Part shown: piece after piece, positions 8,420-17,087 of the stretch | Numbering within the stretch: position 1 is the stretch's first letter | How the letters are laid out: every line of letters begins with the position of its first letter | NCBI GenBank assembly: GCA_902594655.1 | Contig: CACJMW010000001.1 | Span: 44,892 to 108,891 of the forward strand | Reading direction: 5' to 3' | DNA: 64,000 bases | DNA from: an uncultured Pelagibacteraceae bacterium | Lineage (GTDB): Bacteria; Pseudomonadota; Alphaproteobacteria; Pelagibacterales; Pelagibacteraceae | Translations under genes and position numbers: made by a program | Notes under the pieces: generated by a model | Databases searched by the model: none | What the model was told of the DNA's origin: nothing | Seen by the model: only the letters and a program-made list of their open reading frames with translations

Positions 8420-8425
8420 CAGTAT
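8420..8425 (-). promoter_or_regulatory. Possible -10 box for the LysE-family gene
   Basis: TATACT on the minus strand, five of six matches to the sigma-70 consensus, about 7 nt before the leader hairpin. No convincing -35 box is seen at 16-18 nt spacing, so this is tentative. Confidence 0.3.
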
Positions 8426-8480
8426 AACACAGTCCAATAAAATTTGCATTATAGATTTTTTTAAGATTTATTTAATTTTT

Positions 8481-8537
8481 ATGAAAAAATCTAAGGCCCC
8501 AGAGACCCGCGTCAAAAAATCCAGAGCCAAATCTTAA
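8481..8537 (+). other. Short ORF that looks like the displaced N-terminus of the downstream DUF2805-like gene
   Basis: ATG at 8481 opens 18 codons (MKKSKAPETRVKKSRAKS) ending in TAA at 8535-8537. The segment is clearly richer in GC than its surroundings, as coding stretches are here. Moving one base forward at TCT-TAA-G continues directly into the frame KSPDWVIWAAWADR of the next gene. That LxxSP-plus-W/D stretch is where members of the family usually begin their conserved part. It is therefore probably the original N-terminus, split off by a one-base frame break or joined by +1 frameshifting. Confidence 0.45.
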
Positions 8538-8550
8538 GAGTCCGGATTGG

Positions 8551-8775
8551 GTGATTTGGGCGGCTTGGGCTGATCGGGTCACTTTTGAAGAAATTAAAAA
8601 AAAAACCGGAAAGTCAGAATCTGATGTTATTAAAATAATGCGAAGGTCTCTTAAACCTTCTTCGTTCAGGCTTTGGAGAGAAAGAGCAAAAAGAAAAAGT
8701 ATAAAACATCGAAAAAAATTTGTATTGGAGCGAAAGAATTTGCGAAAAAAAATTAGTAAAAATGATTTTATCTAA
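8551..8775 (+). CDS. Small basic DUF2805/TIGR03643-like protein
   Basis: 74 residues from GTG at 8551. EEIKKKTGKSESDVIKIMRR followed by LKPSSFRLWRERAKR matches the small DUF2805 family (helix-turn-helix-like start, then the invariant KPSSFRxWR motif and a lysine/arginine-rich tail). Function is not known; the basic tail suggests nucleic acid contact. The conserved family region seems to begin upstream of the GTG (SPDW at 8539-8550 in the same frame) where no start codon exists, so the annotated start is doubtful; see the ORF at 8481-8537. The last 8 bp overlap the convergent thioredoxin gene. Confidence 0.7.
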   Translation: MIWAAWADRVTFEEIKKKTGKSESDVIKIMRRSLKPSSFRLWRERAKRKSIKHRKKFVLERKNLRKKISKNDFI

Positions 8776-9283
8776 TCGAGTTTAACCAAGATATAAATTT
8801 TTCATCTTCAAAATCTATACTACCTGAAATTCTTGCAATCATTTCCTTATTTTTATTTAAAATAATAGTTGTAGGAACACCTCTTAATCCAAATACCTTA
8901 ACTAATTTAAGCCCTTCATCAAAATAAGTATTTAAATTTTTAATATTTAAATCCTCGTAGAATTTATCAGTGTTATTAAGATTTTTTTCTTCCATATTAA
9001 TTGGATAGACAAAAATTCCTTCCTTAGCTTGCAATTTATCTAAAGACGGCATTTCATCTTTACATGGAGCACACCAAGTTGCCCAAAAATTTAAAATATA
9101 TATTTCATTTGCATTAATTTGATTTAAATCAAGTTGATTGCCATCTCTGTCTTGAAAAATTATTTCTTTATAAACTTTTGGCTTATCAAGTAATAAAATA
9201 TTTTTAAATGGTGGTTTTTCTTTACTAAATGCAACATTAATAACTAAAACACTAAAAATAATTAAATAATTTATTAATTTCAT
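8768..9283 (-). CDS. TlpA-like periplasmic thioredoxin-family protein
   Basis: 171 residues with a signal peptide (about 1-20) and a thioredoxin fold. The active site is WATWCAPCKDE at about 68-78, followed by MPSLDKL and the cis-proline GVPTTIILNKN at about 136. This is the TlpA/ResA/CcmG class that reduces periplasmic disulphides, often for cytochrome c maturation or copper-site assembly. No cytochrome genes are next to it, so its partner is open. It converges on the DUF2805-like gene (8-bp overlap) and is divergent from glutaredoxin. Confidence 0.88.
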   Translation of the reverse strand: MKLINYLIIFSVLVINVAFSKEKPPFKNILLLDKPKVYKEIIFQDRDGNQLDLNQINANEIYILNFWATWCAPCKDEMPSLDKLQAKEGIFVYPINMEEKNLNNTDKFYEDLNIKNLNTYFDEGLKLVKVFGLRGVPTTIILNKNKEMIARISGSIDFEDEKFISWLNSIR

Positions 9284-9352
9284 AAAATTTAAATAACATT
9301 AATAAAATAAAAATATAGTGGAAAAAAAAGTTTTAATAATTATATAAGAAGT

Positions 9353-9607
9353 ATGAAAACAATTACTGTATATTCTGGTCCATTATGTAATTTCTGTGAA
9401 GCGGCAAAGAGATTATTGCAAAGAAATAATCTTTCTTTTAAAGAAATTGATATCTCAAAAGAAGCAGGTTTAAGAGATGAAATGATTAAAAAAGCAAATG
9501 GAATGAGAACTATTCCTCAAATATTTTTTGATGATCATCATGTGGGTGGTTATGTTGAGTTGAGAGAATTAGAAAAGAACGGCGAATTAAATAATCTTCT
9601 TAAATAA
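9353..9607 (+). CDS. grxC: Glutaredoxin (GrxC type)
   Basis: An 84-residue protein of normal glutaredoxin-3 length. The redox site is CNFC at residues 12-15 instead of the common CPYC; TIPQIF (cis-proline) and GGYVELREL follow as in GrxC, where the GG(Y/F) turn and D/E bind glutathione. It reduces disulphides with glutathione in the cytoplasm. Its stop abuts the stop of the convergent msrB, both being thiol repair genes. Loss of proline in the CxxC site changes the redox potential in related enzymes; here that is inference. Confidence 0.9.
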   Translation: MKTITVYSGPLCNFCEAAKRLLQRNNLSFKEIDISKEAGLRDEMIKKANGMRTIPQIFFDDHHVGGYVELRELEKNGELNNLLK

Positions 9608-9979
9608 TTAATCCTTTGGTTTAAAAACTAAACACACTCCATTATTGCAATATCTTGTTCCTGTAGGCTTTGGTCCATCTTCAAATATATGACCATGATG
9701 GCCACCACAATTTTTACAATGATATTCTGTTCTTGCGTAACCTAATAAATAATCTGTTTTTGTTTCAAACACATCGGGTAGAGATTGAAAAAAAGATGGC
9801 CAGCCTGATCCACTTTCATACTTGGTGTTTGAATCGAATAATTTTACTCCACAATTTACACAGTGATATGCGCCTTCTCTTTTTTCATTATTTAACTCAC
9901 TAGATCCAGGAGCTTCTGTTCCTTCTTCAAATAAAACTAATTTTTGCTCTGAAGTTAAATTTAGATTTTTTTTAGTCAT
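9608..9979 (-). CDS. msrB: Peptide methionine (R)-S-oxide reductase
   Basis: 123 residues, a normal single-domain MsrB. Zinc ligands are CVNCG (about 40-43) and CKNCGGHHGH (about 88-91). GSGWPSF, and RYCNNGVCLVF with the catalytic cysteine at about 114, are in the expected order. It repairs R-methionine sulfoxide in proteins, with thioredoxin or glutaredoxin as likely reductant. It follows the HDAC-like gene by only 4 nt and so probably shares its transcript; the glutaredoxin gene converges on it with no gap. Confidence 0.95.
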   Translation of the reverse strand: MTKKNLNLTSEQKLVLFEEGTEAPGSSELNNEKREGAYHCVNCGVKLFDSNTKYESGSGWPSFFQSLPDVFETKTDYLLGYARTEYHCKNCGGHHGHIFEDGPKPTGTRYCNNGVCLVFKPKD

Positions 9980-9983
9980 GTAA

Positions 9984-10877
9984 TTATATTATTTCAGCAC
10001 ATGATTTATGCAACATTGAATGTAACTCAACTAGTTTATTGAAATCTTTATTGTATCCGCCTCCCAAAACTCCACATAATGGTATTCTCTTTTGATAAAA
10101 ATTACCTATAACAATTTGGTCTCTCTTTTTAATACCCTGGTCTGAAATTTTTAATTTACCTAATCTATCATTATGATGAATATCTACTCCCGCTATATAA
10201 AATACAAAATCAAAACTTTCTTCATTTAAATACATTATGTATTTCTTCAAAATTTCTAAATATTCTTTATCTTCAAGGTTGTCATCCAATTCTACATCTA
10301 AATTGCTCTTCGTCTTTTTTGCAGGATAATTTGATTTACAATGCATACTAAAAGTAAATACAGAACTATCATCCTTAAAAATATCTGCAGTTCCATTTCC
10401 TTGATGAACATCAAGATCTACAATGAGTATTCTTCTTGCGTATCCTTTTTTTTGTAAATATCTAGTAGCAACTGCAACGTCATTAAAAACACAAAACCCT
10501 GCACCTTCATTAAAAGTGGCATGATGACTCCCTCCTGCAGTATTGCATGCTAATCCATGATTGATTGCAAGCTTACTTGCAAGAACAGTGCCTCCAGTTG
10601 CAACATAAGATCTTCGAACCACGCTATCATTTAAAGGAAACCCAATTTTTTTTTGACTTAATAGATCTAAAGATTTTTCTTTTATCTTTAATATATAATC
10701 TTTAGAATGAGCCTCATTTAATGTCTCAAAAGAACATGGTTTAGGAATAATAAAATCTTTTACAATTTTTATTTCTTTTAGATAATTAGCTAATTCTCCA
10801 AACTTTTTAATAGGAAATTTATTGTCGTCATTGATTTTTGCGACATAGTCAGGATGATTGACTATTGGTAGCTCCAT
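9984..10877 (-). CDS. Histone-deacetylase-superfamily amidohydrolase
   Basis: A zinc amidohydrolase of the HDAC/AcuC/acetylpolyamine amidohydrolase superfamily. AGGSHHATFNEGAGFCVFND contains the paired catalytic histidines; LIVDLDVHQGNGTADIF holds the DxH zinc ligands; IAGVDIHHNDRLG supplies the last aspartate; GVLGGGY closes the site. I chose the ATG at 10877 (297 residues, MELPIVNHPDY) over an in-frame ATG at 10916 because it overlaps the upstream stop as TAATG and matches where relatives start. Bacterial members deacetylate small amides or proteins. The position after a hydroxyacid dehydrogenase, an exporter and a flavoprotein points to amino acid or amine catabolism (inference). Confidence 0.88.
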   Translation of the reverse strand: MELPIVNHPDYVAKINDDNKFPIKKFGELANYLKEIKIVKDFIIPKPCSFETLNEAHSKDYILKIKEKSLDLLSQKKIGFPLNDSVVRRSYVATGGTVLASKLAINHGLACNTAGGSHHATFNEGAGFCVFNDVAVATRYLQKKGYARRILIVDLDVHQGNGTADIFKDDSSVFTFSMHCKSNYPAKKTKSNLDVELDDNLEDKEYLEILKKYIMYLNEESFDFVFYIAGVDIHHNDRLGKLKISDQGIKKRDQIVIGNFYQKRIPLCGVLGGGYNKDFNKLVELHSMLHKSCAEII

Positions 10878-11830
10878 TAATTTTCTATAACTCTTATTGG
10901 TTTTCCAGAAACGCAAGCTTCTAGATTTTCAATCATCTGAGTATAAAAAATTGAATAATTTTCTGCTGTAACATAACCAATATGAGGAACTAATAATGCA
11001 TTTGGCACAAACCTTAATTTGTGTCCCTCAGGTAGAGGTTCTTTTTCATAGACATCAATTCCAGCACCAGCAATAACGTTTGTTGATAGTGCAATTATTA
11101 AATCATCCTCATTAACTATCGGCCCTCTAGATGTATTAATTAAAAAAGCAGTTTTTTTCATCTCATCAAATTCTTTTAAAGTAATACAATCTTTATATCT
11201 TTCTCCACCTTGTACATGGATTGAGATAAAATCTGAATTTCTAATTAAATCCTCTTTTGTTGATGGTAAAACTTCGAATTCAGTGCATTTATCTAAATCT
11301 AAATTCTCACTCCATGCCATAACTTGCATTCCAAAAGCTTTTGCAATTTTTGCAACTTGTGACCCCACTCTTCCTAAGCCAATTAAGCCCAATACTTTAC
11401 CTTTTAATTCAACACCTACTGTAGTTTGCCAATATCCTTGGTACATATTCTCTGTTTCAGTTTTTAAGTTTCTAGCTAATCCTAGAATTAAAGCCCAGGT
11501 TAATTCACAAGTTGGATTAATATTAATATCTGTTCCACTTACTATAATTTTTCTCTTTTTTGCAGCATCTAAGTCAATGGCTTTATTCCTCATGCCGCTT
11601 GTAATAATGTATTTTAATTTTTTTAGATTACTTATTAAATTTAAAGTTATCTTTGTTCTTTCTCTCATTATTAATAATGCTTCAAATTCTTTTAATTGTT
11701 CTATAGCATCATTTTCATCTGCAAAAGGGTCACTAAAAACTTTTATTTCATATTTGCCAGATAATTTTTTGAGATCCACAAATTCTTGTGAAATATTTTG
11801 ATAATCATCTAAAATTGCAACTTTAAGCAT
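10877..11830 (-). CDS. D-2-hydroxyacid dehydrogenase family protein
   Basis: 317 residues, NAD-binding domain LGLIGLGRVGSQVAKIAKAF at about 145-164. The catalytic set is visible: arginine in SIHVQGG and INTSRGPIVNE, glutamate in DVYEKEPLPEGH, and histidine in VPHIGYVTAEN. This is the SerA/glyoxylate reductase/D-lactate family. The lack of a C-terminal ACT domain argues against full SerA. Substrate is not known. It overlaps the EamA gene by 8 bp and the amidohydrolase by 1 bp, so the three are coupled. Confidence 0.88.
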   Translation of the reverse strand: MLKVAILDDYQNISQEFVDLKKLSGKYEIKVFSDPFADENDAIEQLKEFEALLIMRERTKITLNLISNLKKLKYIITSGMRNKAIDLDAAKKRKIIVSGTDININPTCELTWALILGLARNLKTETENMYQGYWQTTVGVELKGKVLGLIGLGRVGSQVAKIAKAFGMQVMAWSENLDLDKCTEFEVLPSTKEDLIRNSDFISIHVQGGERYKDCITLKEFDEMKKTAFLINTSRGPIVNEDDLIIALSTNVIAGAGIDVYEKEPLPEGHKLRFVPNALLVPHIGYVTAENYSIFYTQMIENLEACVSGKPIRVIEN

Positions 11831-12722
11831 TTTTATTTTTTTTATTTGAAAGGGTTATACCTCCAATAATAAATATTGCTCCTAATAAATGATAATACAT
11901 AAATTTTTCATCAAAAAGGAATATTGCCATTATTGAGCCAAATACCGGCATAAGATGTAAAAATACACCTGCTCTATTTGCACCAATAATTGAAATACCT
12001 TTTATCCAAAAAAAGAAGGATGCTAAACCAGGAAATAACACCACATAAGTTAAAGTTAGAATAAATGGTTTTTCAATTACAATCTGATTTCCAAAATTCA
12101 TTTCTAAAAAATAAATTGGTATTAGAAAAATTAAACCAGTAATAATAACTACCTCTAATAGTGAAATCTGAGAAATTTCGTATGTTTTTTTTTTAAGTAA
12201 AGCTGAATAGAGAGCCCATGCAAACATTCCTATTGCCATTATTAAATCCCCTCTATTAAAAGCAAGGTTTTTAATAACGTTCAGGTCAGATTTTGTTATT
12301 ATAAACAAAACCCCTAAAAGTGACAAAATCACTCCAAAAACTTGGAACTTGTTTGTTTTCTCAATTCCTAACATAGAAGATATAAACATAATCCATACTG
12401 GAATTGTTGAGATCATTAGTACACCGCTAATAACCTGCATATAATATAAAGAATAATAAACAGTAGAATTAAAAATAGTTATACTTGTAATTCCAAGAAT
12501 TATAAAAAAACCAATATTATTAAAAATATAATTTTTTTTTTTCAAAATTTCTTTAAATGTAAAAGGTAGTAAAATTAATCCTGCAAATAGCCACCTGTAA
12601 AAATTCAGAGAAAATGGTGGTATGTCATAGGTGCTAGCCGCTTTTCCTACAATAAAATTACCTGACCAAAATAAAGTAGTTAAAACTAATAAAATGTAAG
12701 CTAAATTATTTTTATTTGTCAC
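11823..12722 (-). CDS. EamA/DMT-family transporter
   Basis: 299 residues with ten predicted helices in two EamA repeats of five. The first opens ILLVLTTLFWSGNFIVGK and FYRWLFAGLILLPFT, which is the usual W-x-N/R start of the family; the second begins GDLIMAIGMFAWALYSALL. DMT permeases usually export metabolites or amino acids. It starts 3 nt after the stop of the flavoprotein reading frame and overlaps the dehydrogenase gene, so it likely moves a substrate or product of this catabolic cluster (inference). Confidence 0.88.
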   Translation of the reverse strand: MTNKNNLAYILLVLTTLFWSGNFIVGKAASTYDIPPFSLNFYRWLFAGLILLPFTFKEILKKKNYIFNNIGFFIILGITSITIFNSTVYYSLYYMQVISGVLMISTIPVWIMFISSMLGIEKTNKFQVFGVILSLLGVLFIITKSDLNVIKNLAFNRGDLIMAIGMFAWALYSALLKKKTYEISQISLLEVVIITGLIFLIPIYFLEMNFGNQIVIEKPFILTLTYVVLFPGLASFFFWIKGISIIGANRAGVFLHLMPVFGSIMAIFLFDEKFMYYHLLGAIFIIGGITLSNKKNKNA

Positions 12723-12725
12723 AAA

Positions 12726-13292
12726 TTAAGAAAATCTTATTGATCTATAAGGTTCTAAATCTAAATTGGTTTTTTCTTCTGCAATCATTTTAGATATGAT
12801 TTTGCCTGATATAGCTCCTAATGTCCAGCCAAGATGATGATGACCAAATGAATAATATACATTAGTATAATTTTTTGAGGGACCAATTACTGGCAAAAAA
12901 TCAGGTAAAGTTGGTCTAAAGCCTAACCATTCATCCTCGTGATCTTCATCTTGTGGAATTCCATGTATCATGTCTTTAGCATTTGTAATTAAATTTTTTA
13001 TCCTAGATTTGGATAGAGGATTATTTAAACCTCCAAACTCAACAGTGCCTACTACTCTTAATCCTTGTTCCATAGGGGTAATGCCAAATCCTCTATCTGA
13101 CCATACAACTGGTCTTGATAAAAGTTTTTCATGATTTTTGAAATGCACGTGATATCCTCTTTCAGTGTCTAAAGGGATCTTTTCGTGTAATTGATCTGTT
13201 AATCTTTTTGAAAAAGCGCCACATGCTATTATTAGTTTATCAAATAAAAATCGCTGCGCTTCTGATCTTAAAACAGGTTTTTTTTTCATCAA
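12726..13292 (-). pseudogene. C-terminal part of D-amino-acid-dehydrogenase-like flavoprotein (frame-split)
   Basis: This frame gives the second half of a DAO-family FAD enzyme: LIIACGAFSKRL, the substrate-domain stretch VVGTVEFGG, the ending GFRPTLPDFLPVIGPSKNYTNVY and FGHHHLGWTLGAISGKIIS, as in DadA. The nominal ATG within the overlap is not a natural start: it lies in the middle of the FAD fold. Joining it to the 13240-13974 frame by removing one A from the A9 run (T-run 13278-13286) gives EKKPVLRSEAQRFLFDKL in register and a normal protein of about 415 residues. See the companion entry. Confidence 0.85.
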
Positions 13293-13974
13293 AATCTAAA
13301 TCTTGTATATTCAGCTTTAAGAATTTGCCACCTTTGTTTAAAAAGTTTTCGAACAGTTTTATAAGAATTTTTTTTGGATTTCTTGCATGTCTTGCATATT
13401 TATAAAAAACTCCTCCGTGATAAAACGGCTTTATATTTGGTTCAAGATCATGAATTTCTTTGGGTGTTAAGATTTGCTGGTCAATTCCTAGTTCTTTTCT
13501 AATATTAATTTCAAGATCTCTGCTTTTCAGTCCTTTTTTTTCCCACACATAAATAATACCATTATTTTCTACTAAACCATCTAAATCTATTTCTTGAAAT
13601 AGCTCATCAAAAGCATCTAATGATAAATTTAATATTTGATGCATATATTTAGCTGTATGCATCATTTTTGATTTAGAAGAATTAAATATAAATTTTGTAA
13701 ACCAAGGTATCATCTTAGGTACATAATTCCATTTTAAAGCTAAGGGGCCACGACTACTTAAAAGCATCGCTGGAACATCTGATAAAATATCAGTTCTATT
13801 TAGCTGAAGAGATGCATAAGGTGAAAAGTGCCCGGCATTTCCATAGGATGCTGCATTGCCTGGTTCATCCCTGTCAAACAAAGTTACATTAAAGCCTTTT
13901 TTTTGAAGATAGAGTGCTGAACATATACCTTGTATCCCGGCTCCTATTATTGCTATTCTTTCATTTCTCTGCAT
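13240..13974 (-). pseudogene. N-terminal part of D-amino-acid-dehydrogenase-like flavoprotein (frame-split)
   Basis: Starts MQRNERIAIIGAGIQGICS with the GxGxxG dinucleotide fold, then DRDEPGNAASYGNAGHFSPY, the DadA-type FAD contact region. It runs in frame to about DFDEKK and then reads 11 wrong residues to a stop because of a 9-A run. Intact enzymes of this family oxidise D-amino acids (or sarcosine-like amines) to keto acids at the inner membrane. If functional, the enzyme would feed 2-keto acids to the hydroxyacid dehydrogenase two genes downstream. Whether the gene is dead, rescued by slippage or only mis-sequenced cannot be told from one sequence. Confidence 0.85.
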
Positions 13975-14052
13975 ATCGCAACCTATTAAAAAAAAATATT
14001 TCTTTCACGTGACAAATTGATCCTGTGATCTGAATGTAATTTATAGTTGTGT

Positions 14053-15177
14053 CTAATTAATTATTTCTCTTGAATATATCCTAGTACTCATAACTATTCC
14101 AAGAGCTATCATCATAGATAGCATAGAGGACCCACCATATGACATTATTGGAAGAGGTGATCCTACAATTGGTAGCATTCCTAAAACCATCAACATATTC
14201 ACAGATATATAAAAAAATATAGAAATTGCGAAACCATAACAAAAAAATTTCCCAAAATAATTTCTTGAATTAGATCCAATAATCAAAATACGGAAAATTA
14301 TAAATGCATATAAAATTAAAAGTAAAACTGATCCCACAAATCCAAATTCCTCAGAAAATAGAGTGAAAATAAAATCAGTATGTTTTTCTGGTAAAAAATC
14401 TAAGTATCCTTGAGTTCCTTTTAAGTATCCTTTCCCAGTTAAACCACCTGAGCCAACAGCTATCTTAGATTGAATAATCTGATAACCGGCTCCTAAAGGA
14501 TCTCTATCAGGATTAATGAAAGTTAAAATTCTTAATTTTTGATAAGGTTTTAACACTGAGATAACAAATGGAAATGATATAATTAAACCTAGGAAAGCAT
14601 AAACAATATATTTAATATTTATTCCAGCTAACCAAATAACAGCAATTCCACTTAGAGCAATTAATACAGAAGTACCTAAATCAGGTTGGCTTAAGACTAG
14701 CAAGATTGGTACAATTAATATTATGAATGGAATAATGAATTTTTTAATAGTATTTACAGCATCAGGTTGAACTCTATGATAATATCTTGCTAAAAAAATT
14801 ATAATAGCAATTTTCATTAATTCTGATGGCTGAAGATTTATAAAATATAAATTAATCCACCTTTGAGACCCTTGTACAGTTGTTCCAAAAAATGTTGCTC
14901 CAATAAGTAATAATAAAACAAAGAAATAAAAAATTATACTTAGAGTAAAATAATATTTAATATTAATAAATGATAAAAAAATCATCAAACCAAAAAATAT
15001 TCCAAACCTTAGAGCATGATTGAAACTATGATAAAAGTTTCCACTACTAATATCAGTTGAGTACATTGCTGTAACACTTACTAAACCTAAAAGAATTATT
15101 GAAAATAAAAGGTAAAAATCTATTGATTTAACTTTCTGGAAAAAAGATACTTCTCCAAATGTGCTATAGTTTTTCAT
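14053..15177 (-). CDS. rodA: Rod-shape-determining peptidoglycan glycosyltransferase RodA
   Basis: 374 residues, about ten membrane helices, SEDS family. GSGGLTGKGYLKGTQGYLDF with the following LPEKHTDFIFTLFSEEFGFVG is the family core; the aspartate after HT is the catalytic one in characterised SEDS proteins. LPIVGSPLPIMSYGGSSML is the C-terminal signature. It polymerises lipid II glycan strands for side-wall growth together with PBP2. Its start touches the mrdA stop, as is normal in this operon. Confidence 0.95.
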   Translation of the reverse strand: MKNYSTFGEVSFFQKVKSIDFYLLFSIILLGLVSVTAMYSTDISSGNFYHSFNHALRFGIFFGLMIFLSFINIKYYFTLSIIFYFFVLLLLIGATFFGTTVQGSQRWINLYFINLQPSELMKIAIIIFLARYYHRVQPDAVNTIKKFIIPFIILIVPILLVLSQPDLGTSVLIALSGIAVIWLAGINIKYIVYAFLGLIISFPFVISVLKPYQKLRILTFINPDRDPLGAGYQIIQSKIAVGSGGLTGKGYLKGTQGYLDFLPEKHTDFIFTLFSEEFGFVGSVLLLILYAFIIFRILIIGSNSRNYFGKFFCYGFAISIFFYISVNMLMVLGMLPIVGSPLPIMSYGGSSMLSMMIALGIVMSTRIYSREIIN

Positions 15178-17087
15178 TAAATTTTTATTCCCATTTGTCT
15201 GACTTTTTCTCTCTCTTCATGTCTATCAATTATTTTTCTAAATAATTTTTTTGCTATTGGGGCAGCAGCTGAACTTCCTGAGCCTCCATGTTCAACAAGG
15301 ACTGTCATTGCGTATCTTGGATTTTTATATGGACCAAATGCTATATACCAGGCATGGTCTCTCTCATTGTATGGTATTTGTTCTAACTTTCTGTCTAACT
15401 CTCTTTCAGCCTCTGTAATTCTCTTAACCTGAGCTGTTCCAGTTTTGCCTGCAAATTGATATTTTGGATCTTCAATTCTTGATGAATATGAAGTTCCATA
15501 AACCTCATTTGTTGATTTAAACATTGCGTCTAATACAAATTTTACGTTTTCTTTATTCCTTACAAGGGAAGGATGATTGGTTGGTAGATCATAATCTTCA
15601 TTTCCTTCCATTTCTTTTTTAATTTGATCAACTTTTTTATTTCTTGGAATTAATGTTGGATAAATTTTATTTCCACCATTAGCTAATTGTGCTGTCATTA
15701 AGGTTAATTGAAGTGGGGTACTTTGTATATACCCTTGTCCAATTCCAGTGATTAATGTTTCTCCTAGATACCAATTTTGTCCAATAGCCTCTTTTTTCCA
15801 TTTAGTAGATGGAAACACCCCTTTTTTTTCATTCTCAAAAAAATTTTGAAGAACAATATTTCCAAGACCGAATCTTCTAGCAGTTTCATTTAGTCTATCA
15901 ACGCCGAGTAATCTTGCTACTTCATAAAAGTAAATATCACATGACTGTTTGATTGCATTTTTTAAGGTCATATATCCATGACCTTTCTTTTTCCAGCAGT
16001 GAAATTTTTGTTCGTAAAAATCTATACTGTCAGTACAATTTACTTGCATGCTAGGCTTGATAACATCGTTCTCGAGAGCCGATAATGCTACTATTGGTTT
16101 AATAGTTGATCCTGGTGAGTAAAGTCCTGAAATTGTCTTATTAACTAATGGTTTAAATGGATTTGAATTTAAATCCTTCCATTCTTTTGATCCTATACCA
16201 TACAAAAAATCATTTGGATTAAAAGAAGGAGACGAATTCATTGCAATTATTTCTCCTGTATAAATATCCATTACACTAATTGAGCCCGCTTCACCAATCA
16301 ATAATTCGTTTGTATAATTTTGAATTTCAGTATCAATAGTAATTCTTAGTGAGTTGCCTTGATTGCCATTCTGTATTTCAAGTTGATTAATACGTTTGCC
16401 ATATGCATTAACTTCAAATCTTTGAACAGTATTAGTTCCAATTAATTCGTCTTCAAAAGTTTTCTCTAAACCATTCTTGCCAACTCTTAAACCTGGGACA
16501 TGCCTATCATTAATAATTTCACTTGATGATAAGTCCTCTTTACTTGCATAAGCAACGTACCCAAGAACATGGGAATAGCTTTCATTGAAAGGATAATTTC
16601 TTCCCACTGAAATTATTGGTTTTAATCCAGGTAAATCATAAAGATAATAATTTATTTTCGAAAATTCATCCCATGTTAAATTATCTGAGATAATTATAGT
16701 TTCCCAGGGTTTTTGTTTATTTTTAGTTTTGTTAATTTTATCAACCTCCTTATCAGTTAGTTTTAATATTTGCTTAACCCTGGTAATCAATACTCTAAAG
16801 TCTTCAACTTGTTCTGGGATTACGTGAAGCTCATATACATCTAAATTTCCAGCAATTGTTTCTCCAAAATAATCTTTAAATTCACCTCTAATTGGAGGTA
16901 ATTTGTTTTCTCTTATTCTATTTTTGTCAGAAAGAGTTAAATATTTTTTATTTTGCTCTACTTGTAAATAAAATAGTCTCCCAATAATACCAAAAAAAAC
17001 TACTGCTTTAGCCGTAGAAGCTAAGAACATTCTTCTATTTATTAATTTTGATTTTCTAACATTTGATCCAATTCCATCTCCTAGCAT
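15177..17087 (-). CDS. mrdA: Penicillin-binding protein 2 (peptidoglycan transpeptidase)
   Basis: 636 residues. One N-terminal membrane anchor (about 25-43), pedestal domain up to about 240, then transpeptidase domain with SxxK STIK at 327-330 (serine nucleophile), SCD at 382-384 for the SxN motif, and KTGTAQ at 548-553. It cross-links peptidoglycan for rod elongation. Partner RodA follows with a 1-bp overlap, and MreD precedes with no gap. SCD in place of SxN is usual for PBP2 of this class. Confidence 0.95.
   Translation of the reverse strand: MLGDGIGSNVRKSKLINRRMFLASTAKAVVFFGIIGRLFYLQVEQNKKYLTLSDKNRIRENKLPPIRGEFKDYFGETIAGNLDVYELHVIPEQVEDFRVLITRVKQILKLTDKEVDKINKTKNKQKPWETIIISDNLTWDEFSKINYYLYDLPGLKPIISVGRNYPFNESYSHVLGYVAYASKEDLSSSEIINDRHVPGLRVGKNGLEKTFEDELIGTNTVQRFEVNAYGKRINQLEIQNGNQGNSLRITIDTEIQNYTNELLIGEAGSISVMDIYTGEIIAMNSSPSFNPNDFLYGIGSKEWKDLNSNPFKPLVNKTISGLYSPGSTIKPIVALSALENDVIKPSMQVNCTDSIDFYEQKFHCWKKKGHGYMTLKNAIKQSCDIYFYEVARLLGVDRLNETARRFGLGNIVLQNFFENEKKGVFPSTKWKKEAIGQNWYLGETLITGIGQGYIQSTPLQLTLMTAQLANGGNKIYPTLIPRNKKVDQIKKEMEGNEDYDLPTNHPSLVRNKENVKFVLDAMFKSTNEVYGTSYSSRIEDPKYQFAGKTGTAQVKRITEAERELDRKLEQIPYNERDHAWYIAFGPYKNPRYAMTVLVEHGGSGSSAAAPIAKKLFRKIIDRHEEREKVRQMGIKI

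Noticed and set aside
11283..11801. Plus-strand ORF of 172 codons opposite the hydroxyacid dehydrogenase
   Set aside because: It lies entirely within a conserved gene on the other strand and has no family-like motif.
13975..14052. Regulatory element between rodA and the flavoprotein
   Set aside because: No hairpin, repeat or promoter pair found in the 78 bp apart from A/T runs.
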